A stretch of DNA of 10,591 nucleotides from an uncultured Collinsella sp. (GTDB lineage Bacteria > Actinomycetota > Coriobacteriia > Coriobacteriales > Coriobacteriaceae), in assembly GCA_900555225.1 (NCBI GenBank), contig USKL01000033.1, positions 1-10,591 of the forward strand, given 5' to 3'. Below, piece after piece: positions 4,789 through 10,591 of the stretch. A program made the position numbers and the translations under genes. The notes beneath the pieces are model-generated. The model saw nothing but the letters and a program-made list of their open reading frames with translations. It searched no databases and was not told the DNA's origin. Within the stretch, counting starts at the first letter, position 1. Each line of letters opens with the position of its first letter.

Positions 4789-6465
4789 ATGGCTGATTCT
4801 ATGTTCCACCAGCCCGTTATGGGTCGTCGCGCCTTCGTTGGCGGTACCCTTGCTGCGAGCTCCATGGCCCTTCTTGCCGCATGCGGCAAGAAGGGCGGCG
4901 ACGCTTCCGGTTCTGAGTCCGGTTCGACGCTGAACTTCTACATCAACAACCCGGTCTGCATCGACCCCTACAACGTCCAGGAGGACCAGGGCACTCAGGT
5001 CGAGTATCAGCTCTTTGACGCTCTGACCTCTTACGACGCCGAGAAGGGCGAGATCGTTCCGCTGGCTTGCGAGTCCTTTGAGTCCAACGACGACGCCACC
5101 GAGTTTACCTTCAAGATCAAGAAGGCCAAGTTCCACAACGGTGACGACGTTACCTCCAAGTCCTTCAAGCTCGGTTGGGAGCGTCTGGTCAACACCAAGT
5201 CGGCCATCGCTACCGAGTACGGCCCTTCCGAGGTCTCCTATCACCTTTCCATGGTCGAGGGATATGACGACCTGCTTGCCGGTAACGCTACCGAGCTCAG
5301 CGGCGTTACGTGCCCCGACGATGAGACCCTCGTCGTCAAGCTGTCTTCCGCTTACGCTGACTTCCCCTTCGTCGCCTCTCATCCGGCTCTGGCCCCGGTT
5401 CCCGAGTGCGCCGAGTCCGATGTCAAGAGCTTCTATCTTGCCCCGGTCGGTAACGGCCCGTTCATGATGGACGGCAAGTGGGAGGATGGCCAGGAGATTA
5501 ACGTCAAGAAGTTCGACGATTACTATGGCGACAAGGCCAAGATCGATGGCATCCACTTCCAGGTCATCAAGGACATGGAGACCGCTTACAAGGAGTTCCA
5601 GGCCGGTAACCTCGATGTCTGCGACGTTCCCGTCGCTCAGATCGATGCCGCCAAGAAGGATCGCGGCGTGTCCAAGGACGGCTACACCATGGGTGACGGC
5701 GAGCGCATGCTGCTCGGCGCCGAGCCTTCCACGTACTATCTGACCTGCAACACCACGGCCGAGCCGTTCAACAACGCCGACCTGCGTAGGGGCATCTCCC
5801 TGGCCATCAACCGTGAGGCCATCTGCAAGACCATCTTCAAGGGTACCCGTACCCCTGCCGACGGCATTGTTCCTCCGGGCATCGATGGCTACAAGGAGGG
5901 CGCATGGGAGTTCTGCGCCTACGATGTCGACAAGGCTAACGAGTACCTCGACAAGGTTGCTCCCGCTGGCGCTAACGGGGATCGTGGCATTAGCGTGACC
6001 CTGTCCTACAACCAGGACGGCGGTCACAAGGAGATCATGGAGTCCATCATCGGCGACCTCGCCAAGGTTGGCGTTACCGCTGTCTCCGATACCCCTGAGT
6101 GGTCTGCCCTGCTCGAGCAGTATCAGAACTTTAACTATCAGTTCGGTCGTCTGGGTTGGATTGCCGACTACCCGATCATGGACAACTTCCTGTATCCGCT
6201 GTTCCACTCCGACTCCCTCGGTGGCGACAACCGCTCCGGTTACAACAATCCCGAGTTCGACGCCAAGGTCGACGAGGCTCGTACTATTGTTGACGACGAG
6301 GAGCGCGTCGCTAAGATGCAGGAGGCCGACGCAATGGTCGCTGCCGACTGCCCGGTCATCCCGATTATGTTCTACACGCACACCATCGCCGGCTCCGATC
6401 GCATCAAGCACCTCTATGTCGATCCGCAGAAGCACGCCGATCTGGGTACCGCTGAGCTCGCCTAA
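4789..6465 (+). CDS. oppA: Oligopeptide ABC transporter substrate-binding lipoprotein
   Basis: This is the extracellular peptide receptor (solute-binding protein family 5) that delivers peptides to the OppBC channel. The 558-residue product begins with a signal peptide: M-G-R-R-A-F-V (11-17), hydrophobic 18-29, then lipobox LAAC with lipidated Cys32, followed by a Gly/Ser/Lys linker (33-46). The RR-x-F pattern suggests Tat export of a lipoprotein. Family landmarks are FTFKIKKAKFHNGDDVTS (106-123), VGNGPF (220-225), NNADLRRGISLAINREAI (328-345) and LGWIADYP (455-462). Length is normal. The mature part has nine cysteines besides Cys32 (57, 94, 175, 207, 278, 320, 346, 376, 521), many for an exported protein. 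It heads the operon behind a structured leader. Substrate could be oligopeptides, dipeptides or another family-5 ligand; the family assignment is firm, the ligand is not. Confidence 0.93.
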   Translation: MADSMFHQPVMGRRAFVGGTLAASSMALLAACGKKGGDASGSESGSTLNFYINNPVCIDPYNVQEDQGTQVEYQLFDALTSYDAEKGEIVPLACESFESNDDATEFTFKIKKAKFHNGDDVTSKSFKLGWERLVNTKSAIATEYGPSEVSYHLSMVEGYDDLLAGNATELSGVTCPDDETLVVKLSSAYADFPFVASHPALAPVPECAESDVKSFYLAPVGNGPFMMDGKWEDGQEINVKKFDDYYGDKAKIDGIHFQVIKDMETAYKEFQAGNLDVCDVPVAQIDAAKKDRGVSKDGYTMGDGERMLLGAEPSTYYLTCNTTAEPFNNADLRRGISLAINREAICKTIFKGTRTPADGIVPPGIDGYKEGAWEFCAYDVDKANEYLDKVAPAGANGDRGISVTLSYNQDGGHKEIMESIIGDLAKVGVTAVSDTPEWSALLEQYQNFNYQFGRLGWIADYPIMDNFLYPLFHSDSLGGDNRSGYNNPEFDAKVDEARTIVDDEERVAKMQEADAMVAADCPVIPIMFYTHTIAGSDRIKHLYVDPQKHADLGTAELA

Positions 6466-6477
6466 GAGTTTGCAGCT

Positions 6478-6513
6478 TCCGTGAGGGTCAAGTATTTACG
6501 TAGACCTCATGGG
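6478..6513 (+). repeat. Imperfect hairpin just after oppA
   Basis: Bases 6478-6489 pair with 6503-6513: eleven pairs, including GAG/CTC (6483-6485 with 6506-6508) and GTC/GAC (6487-6489 with 6503-6505), one bulged G6486 and a 13-base loop. No T run follows. It begins 12 bases after the oppA stop and may protect the oppA mRNA from 3' decay. Confidence 0.45.
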
Positions 6514-6535
6514 AAACATACAGTTCTCCCTAACC

Positions 6536-6546
6536 TGGGGTAAACT
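6536..6546 (+). promoter_or_regulatory. Possible internal promoter -10 region upstream of oppB
   Basis: TGGGGTAAACT (6536-6546) carries a TAAACT -10-like hexamer and matches 8 of 11 positions of TGTGGTACAGT upstream of secG. No -35 match is seen at the usual distance. It could give oppBCDF transcription separate from oppA, but this is weak evidence. Confidence 0.25.
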
Positions 6547-6561
6547 GGCTGATGGTAATTT

Positions 6562-6594
6562 TGGGATGCCGGTCTGGCGATCGGCATCCCATTT
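6562..6594 (+). terminator. Strong intercistronic hairpin oppA-oppB, possible partial terminator
   Basis: TGGGATGCCG (6562-6571) pairs perfectly with CGGCATCCCA (6582-6591), with two further inner pairs and a 6-base loop. Only ATTTA follows, so termination would be weak at best. A stable hairpin between the receptor gene and the permease genes is a common way to keep receptor mRNA in excess, by partial termination or by blocking 3' exonucleases. That role is inferred here. Confidence 0.55.
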
Positions 6595-6621
6595 AGGTTA
6601 ATCCCTAGATAGGGGAGTGGT

Positions 6622-7659
6622 ATGGGTAAGTACATCGTTAAACGTGTGCTTCAGTTCATCCCGGTGTTTTTGGGCGTTACGCTGATTTTGTTCGCCCTCC
6701 AGAATATCGTGCCGGGAGATCCGATCAAGCTGATCGGTGGAGACAAGGCTCTGTCCCCCGAGGTGGAGCTTCAGCTTCGCGTCCGCTATCACCTGGTCCA
6801 GACGGACGAGGACGGCAACGCGATCCTTGACGAGAACGGCGACCCCGTTCAAACGTCGCTCGTGGACCGTTACTTGTATTACATGAACGGCCTGCTTCAT
6901 GGCGATCTGGGCAATTCGTATCAGCGCAAGCTGCCGGTTACGGAAATCTTTGCCCAGAAGTATCCGTATACGGTCAAACTTGCCGCGTGCGCCATCGTGC
7001 TCGAGGCAATTATGGGTATCGGTGCGGGTATCATTTCGGCGGTAAAGCGTTATTCCTTCTGGGATATTTTGGTAACGCTCACCACGTCGATCCTCGTTGC
7101 GGTCCCGGCCTTCTGGCTCGGTATGTTGCTGCAGCTGTTCTTTGGCGTCATCCTCAAGGACGCCACGGGCGGTGCAATCTCCATGCCGATCTCGGGTGCC
7201 GGCGGTTCCAGCTCTCAGTATCAGGATTGGATGCACTATGTGCTTCCGACCATTACGCTGGCTTCGGTTTCGACCGCTTATGCTGCGCGCATTATGCGCT
7301 CGCAGCTGCTTGACGTCATGAACCAGGATTACATTCGTACGGCAAAGGCCAAGGGTCTCTCCAATCGTGCGATCATCGTCAAGCATGCGCTTAAGAATGC
7401 ACTCATCCCCGTCGTTACCTATATTGGTGTCGACTTTGGCGGCATGCTTTCGGGCGCCATCCTGACCGAGACGGTCTTTAACTGGCCCGGTATCGGCTAT
7501 GAGGTCTATCGCGCCATTAGCATGCGTGACTGGCCCATCGTTATGGGCGGCGTTACGCTCATCATTGTCGTCGTCATGGTGATCAACCTGCTCGTCGACA
7601 TTAGCTATGCATTCCTCGACCCGCGCATCCGCCTTGGCGGTCCGTCGGATAAGGCCTAA
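6622..7659 (+). CDS. oppB: Oligopeptide ABC transporter permease, OppB type
   Basis: One of the two membrane subunits forming the peptide channel. The 345-residue protein shows the OppB layout: first membrane helix (about 9-30), ending in the PGDP motif (31-34), an external segment, then further helices at about 118-140, 149-177, 206-224, 261-285 and 309-330. The EAA loop that docks on the ATPases spans about 236-263 (QDYIRTAKAKGLSNRAII, continuing to NALIP), and WPGIGYEVYRAI (288-299) is typical. The external segment has an acidic insert, DEDGNAILDENGDPV (62-76), that I do not recall as general in the family. AGGGGAG (6611-6617) precedes the ATG by only 4 bases, partly within a small CCCT/AGGG hairpin. 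oppC follows after 14 bases. Dipeptide (DppB) specificity cannot be excluded. Confidence 0.94.
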   Translation: MGKYIVKRVLQFIPVFLGVTLILFALQNIVPGDPIKLIGGDKALSPEVELQLRVRYHLVQTDEDGNAILDENGDPVQTSLVDRYLYYMNGLLHGDLGNSYQRKLPVTEIFAQKYPYTVKLAACAIVLEAIMGIGAGIISAVKRYSFWDILVTLTTSILVAVPAFWLGMLLQLFFGVILKDATGGAISMPISGAGGSSSQYQDWMHYVLPTITLASVSTAYAARIMRSQLLDVMNQDYIRTAKAKGLSNRAIIVKHALKNALIPVVTYIGVDFGGMLSGAILTETVFNWPGIGYEVYRAISMRDWPIVMGGVTLIIVVVMVINLLVDISYAFLDPRIRLGGPSDKA

Positions 7660-7673
7660 GGGAGGTACGTCTC

Positions 7674-8609
7674 ATGCAGGAAACTGATTCTCAGTCTCAG
7701 GAGCAGGCTACCGCCACCAAGGTCGCGTCTGCTCCCGCCAAGTCCCGCACGCTGTGGGGCGACGCTTTTAAGCGTCTTCGTAAGAACAAGCTTGCCGTTA
7801 TCGGTGTCTGCTGGATCATCATCGTCGTTGTGGTTGCCCTGACCGCAGATCTGTGGGCTAAGCCCTGGCTCGGTTCCCCGACGGCTTCCGACTCGACCAC
7901 TATGGCCGAGACGTCGCTGTTGGCTCCGTGTGCCGAGCACCCGTTTGGCACCGACGCCCTAGGTCGTGACATTCTCGTCCGCGTTATCTACGGTGCACGT
8001 GTTTCGCTTTCCGTCGGTATTATGGCCACTGCGATCTCCACGGTGATTGGTCTGGTCATGGGTGCCCTAGCCGGTTTCTACGGCGGCATTTGGGATACGA
8101 TCATCATGCGCTGCGCGGATATCTTCCTGGCATTCCCGTACGTGCTGTTCGTTGTCGCCATGATCGCCGTTATCGGCCGTGGTCTTCAGAACGTCTTTTT
8201 TGCCATCGGCATTCTCGGCTGGCCTTCGATTGCGCGCGTCTTCCGCTCTGCAATCTTGACGGTCAAGGAAAACGATTATGTTGACGCTGCGCGCGCGATG
8301 GGTGCATCTGATGCTCGTATCGTCGTGCGTCACATCTTCCCGAACTCCGTCGCCTCCATTGTGGTCTACGCGACCATGAACATTGGTGGCGCCATTCTGA
8401 CCGAGTCCGCTCTGTCCTTCCTCGGCATGGGTGTTATTCCGCCTACGCCTTCGTGGGGCTCCATGATTCAGGACGGTCAGCAGTATCTTCTGACTGCTCC
8501 CTGGATGATGATCATGCCCGGTCTGGCAATTCTCTCGACGGTGCTCGCCTTCACCCTGCTGGGTGACGGTCTGCGCGACGCCCTCGACGTCAAGATGAAG
8601 GACGCATAA
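7674..8609 (+). CDS. oppC: Oligopeptide ABC transporter permease, OppC type
   Basis: The second channel subunit, pairing with OppB. The 311-residue protein has a polar cytoplasmic N-terminus rich in Gln, Ala, Ser and Thr (1-27), then RLRKNKLAVIG (34-44), the usual start of the OppC N-terminal domain with its first membrane helix (about 39-58). The hallmark HPFGTDALGRDILVRVIYG (89-107) is intact. Further helices follow at about 112-135, 150-168, 172-188, 228-248 and 278-297, and the EAA coupling loop is at 202-225 (YVDAARAMGASDARIVVRH and following). LGMGVIPPTPSWG (250-262) is also typical. Length is normal. GGGAGG (7660-7665) lies 8 bases before the ATG. oppD follows after 2 bases, indicating coupled translation. 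The partner of the same operon's OppA, OppB, OppD and OppF is inferred from order. Confidence 0.95.
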   Translation: MQETDSQSQEQATATKVASAPAKSRTLWGDAFKRLRKNKLAVIGVCWIIIVVVVALTADLWAKPWLGSPTASDSTTMAETSLLAPCAEHPFGTDALGRDILVRVIYGARVSLSVGIMATAISTVIGLVMGALAGFYGGIWDTIIMRCADIFLAFPYVLFVVAMIAVIGRGLQNVFFAIGILGWPSIARVFRSAILTVKENDYVDAARAMGASDARIVVRHIFPNSVASIVVYATMNIGGAILTESALSFLGMGVIPPTPSWGSMIQDGQQYLLTAPWMMIMPGLAILSTVLAFTLLGDGLRDALDVKMKDA

Positions 8610-8611
8610 GG

Positions 8612-9703
8612 ATGAAGAAGAACAAGAACTATGTGGACCTGAAGGACCAGCCGGTTCCCGAGGGCCAGCATCTGCTCGAGGTCGATGACCTTAAGATGTA
8701 TTTCCACACCGAGGATGGCGTTGTTCGCGCTGTCGACGGTGTCTCCTACACGCTCGATCGCGGCGAGACCCTGGGCGTCGTCGGTGAGTCCGGCTCCGGT
8801 AAGTCCGTGACCGCCATGACCATCATGGGTCTTATCTCGATGCCTCCGGGAAAGATCGAGGGCGGCGACGTTCGCTATCGCGGTCGTTCTATCCTCGAGA
8901 TGACCGAGGAAGAGATGCAGCACATTCGCGGTAACGACATCGCGATGATCTTCCAGGATCCTATGACCTCCTTGAACCCGGTCTATAAGATCGGCAAGCA
9001 GGTGGGCGAGGGTCTTCGTCTGCACCGCGGCTACTCCAAGCAGGAGGCGCTCAAGCGTGCCACCGAGCTTTTGGACCTCGTTGGTATTCCCGAGCCCGAG
9101 AAGCGCGTCAATGAGTATCCGCACCAGTTCTCTGGCGGTATGCGTCAGCGCGTCATGATTGCTATGGCTCTTGCCTGCGATCCCGATATCCTGATTGCCG
9201 ACGAGCCCACGACGGCTCTGGACGTTACCATTCAGGCTCAGATTATCGAGCTCATGCAGGAGATGCAGGAGAAGAACGGCAACGCCATCATCATGATCAC
9301 CCATGACCTGGGTGTCGTCGCTGATATGGCCGACAAGATCATGGTTATGTACGCCGGCCGTCCCGTCGAGTTCGGTACTGCTGAGGAAATCTTCTACGAG
9401 AGCCGCCACCCCTACACCTGGGGCCTTATCCGCTCCATCCCGGAGCAGGCCATCGATGAGAAGAAGCCGCTTACGCCGATTCATGGCAACCCGCCTTCGC
9501 TCATGAACCTGCCCGAGGGCTGCGTGTTCTCTCCTCGCTGCCCCTATGCGACGGATAAGTGCCGCAAGCAGCGCCCCGAGCGTTTTGTTACCGAGTCTGG
9601 TCACTATTCTGCGTGCCACTACGCTGGCGACCCCGAGTTCCTCAAGAACGCTCCTGTGACGTCCCGTACGCGCAAGGATTCCAAGAAGGGAGGCGAGGCG
9701 TAA
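8612..9703 (+). CDS. oppD: Oligopeptide ABC transporter ATPase, OppD type
   Basis: One of two cytoplasmic ATPases that power peptide import. The 363-residue protein contains Walker A GESGSGKS (58-65), the Q-loop with Gln115 in IFQDPMTSLNP, signature FSGGMRQR (173-180), Walker B LIADEPT (194-200, Asp197/Glu198) and switch His231. The C-terminal oligopeptide-transporter domain (about 250-340) has HPYTWGLIRSIP (266-277) and the cysteine set Cys304, Cys310, Cys317 and Cys335 in the pattern GCVFSPRCP...C...C. In related Opp/Dpp ATPases this set has been reported to hold an iron-sulfur cluster. A Lys/Arg-rich tail (352-360) follows. The start has AAGGA (8598-8602) 9 bases upstream and sits 2 bases after the oppC stop. 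Its last base is shared with oppF. Confidence 0.96.
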   Translation: MKKNKNYVDLKDQPVPEGQHLLEVDDLKMYFHTEDGVVRAVDGVSYTLDRGETLGVVGESGSGKSVTAMTIMGLISMPPGKIEGGDVRYRGRSILEMTEEEMQHIRGNDIAMIFQDPMTSLNPVYKIGKQVGEGLRLHRGYSKQEALKRATELLDLVGIPEPEKRVNEYPHQFSGGMRQRVMIAMALACDPDILIADEPTTALDVTIQAQIIELMQEMQEKNGNAIIMITHDLGVVADMADKIMVMYAGRPVEFGTAEEIFYESRHPYTWGLIRSIPEQAIDEKKPLTPIHGNPPSLMNLPEGCVFSPRCPYATDKCRKQRPERFVTESGHYSACHYAGDPEFLKNAPVTSRTRKDSKKGGEA

Positions 9704-10591
9704 TGGCAGATACCAACGAGCGTACTCCGCTGCTGAAGGTCGAGCACCTCTCTAAGGAGTTCCCCGCTGAGTCCGGCATGTTCGCCAAGCGCTTCTCCAA
9801 GCGTGTCGTCTCTGCTGTAAATGACATCTCTTTTGAGATTTATCCTGGAGAGACCTTCGGTCTGGTTGGCGAGTCTGGTTGCGGTAAGTCCACCACGGGC
9901 CGTACCATCATGCGCCTGACCAAGCCGACCGCCGGTAAGGTGTTCTTCCAGGGCAAAGATGTTGCCGAGATGAGCAAGCATGAGATCAAGGACATGCGTC
10001 GCGAGATGCAGTTTATCTTCCAAGATCCTTATGCTTCGCTCAACCCTCGTATGACCATCGGTGAGATCGTCTCCGAGCCCATGACCATTCACGGCGTGGG
10101 CACCAAGGAGGAGCGCATTGAGCGCGTCCGCGAGCTTCTCGACGTTGTCGGACTGAACCCCGAGCACATCAACCGTTATCCGCATGAGTTCTCGGGCGGC
10201 CAGCGTCAGCGTGTCGGTATCGCCCGCGCTTTTGCGCTGAAGCCCAAGCTGATCATCTGCGACGAGCCGGTCTCCGCTCTGGATGTTTCCATTCAGGCCC
10301 AGGTTCTGAACCTGCTCAAGGAACTTCAGGACAAGTTCGGTACCGCGTATCTGTTTATCGCTCACGACCTGTCCGTCGTGCAGCACATTTCCGATCGCGT
10401 TGCCGTTATGTATCTGGGTAAGATGGTTGAGGTTTCGGACTGGAAGACGCTCTATAGCGAGCCTCACCATCCGTACACGCAGTCGCTGCTGTCTGCCGTA
10501 CCGGTTCCCGACCCTGATATCCAGAAGACTCGCAAGCGTATCATCCTTGCCGGCGATCCGCCGTCACCGCTGGATCCGCCGACCGGCTGCC
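9703..10591 (+). CDS. oppF: Oligopeptide ABC transporter ATPase, OppF type (3' end outside window)
   Basis: The second ATPase of the importer, forming a heterodimer with OppD. The start overlaps the oppD stop in TAATG (shared base 9703), with GGGAGG (9688-9693) 9 bases upstream. The frame stays open to the window end, giving 296 residues. Visible are Walker A GESGCGKS (56-63), the Q-loop with Gln107 in FIFQDPYASLNP, signature FSGGQRQR (163-170), Walker B LIICDEP (183-189, Asp187/Glu188), SALDVSIQAQ (191-200) and switch His221. The C-terminal domain begins with HHPYTQSLLSAVP (255-267) and is cut right at PPTGC (292-296), the first cysteine of the same cluster motif seen in OppD. Roughly 20-60 residues are probably missing. 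OppF rather than DppF is chosen from operon order; the two are hard to tell apart. Confidence 0.95.
   Translation, partial: MADTNERTPLLKVEHLSKEFPAESGMFAKRFSKRVVSAVNDISFEIYPGETFGLVGESGCGKSTTGRTIMRLTKPTAGKVFFQGKDVAEMSKHEIKDMRREMQFIFQDPYASLNPRMTIGEIVSEPMTIHGVGTKEERIERVRELLDVVGLNPEHINRYPHEFSGGQRQRVGIARAFALKPKLIICDEPVSALDVSIQAQVLNLLKELQDKFGTAYLFIAHDLSVVQHISDRVAVMYLGKMVEVSDWKTLYSEPHHPYTQSLLSAVPVPDPDIQKTRKRIILAGDPPSPLDPPTGC

Noticed and set aside
4616..4933. Small + frame (105 codons) across the oppA leader
   Set aside because: No ribosome-binding site, overlaps oppA in another frame, and no recognisable features; the leader looks structural rather than coding.
4768..6435. Minus-strand reading frame of 555 codons opposite oppA
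   Set aside because: Shadow of the biased oppA codons; composition is typical of antisense translation and no domain is recognisable.
8477..9619. Minus-strand reading frames opposite oppD and oppF (380 and 283 codons)
   Set aside because: Shadows of ABC ATPase genes whose Walker and signature motifs are intact on the + strand.
1..10591. CRISPR arrays, insertion sequences, tRNA or rRNA genes, defence genes
   Set aside because: None seen: repeats are short and single, all long stretches are explained by ten metabolic or transport genes, and no transposase, tRNA cloverleaf or defence motif was found.

Overview
This window looks like chromosomal DNA from a high-GC Gram-positive anaerobe. The best match from memory is class Coriobacteriia (Collinsella or a close relative). 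This is inference from codon preference (AAG, GAG, AAC and GTC strongly favoured), the actinobacterial-style gap-pgk-tpiA-secG neighbourhood, and a binding lipoprotein with a twin-arginine signal of a kind common in that class. No rRNA gene or other marker is present to confirm it. All ten genes lie on the + strand and tile the window densely.

Bases 1-4136 hold a lower-glycolysis cluster: the 3' end of gap (glyceraldehyde-3-phosphate dehydrogenase), then pgk, tpiA and gpmI. An intrinsic terminator-like hairpin and a second short inverted repeat separate gap from pgk. pgk and tpiA overlap by 8 bases, and gpmI starts 5 bases after tpiA, so pgk-tpiA-gpmI is one transcription unit. It ends in a 13-bp terminator preceded by an A/T-rich hairpin. 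The genes cover interconversion of the triose phosphates through 1,3-bisphosphoglycerate and 3-phosphoglycerate to 2-phosphoglycerate. Enolase and pyruvate kinase are not in the window.

Bases 4137-4547 hold secG, a small subunit of the Sec translocon, as its own short unit with a terminator directly after it.

Bases 4548-10591 hold an oligopeptide/dipeptide ABC importer operon: oppA (Tat-type lipoprotein receptor), oppB and oppC (permeases), oppD and oppF (ATPases; oppF is cut by the window end). oppC, oppD and oppF follow oppB with gaps of 14, 2 and -1 bases, which implies translational coupling. Two stretches in this operon are structured and not explained by coding. One is the oppA leader (about 4600-4780), with a tandem heptamer, a direct repeat spaced 42 bases, and two consecutive imperfect hairpins that could compete through a loop-to-flank pairing. 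The other is the 156-base oppA-oppB spacer, with three or more hairpins.

The proteins themselves are ordinary members of well-known families, and I see no new enzymatic or defence system. The best candidate for something undescribed is the structured oppA leader, a possible cis-acting RNA for peptide-uptake control. It is supported only by hand-folding and needs comparative testing.
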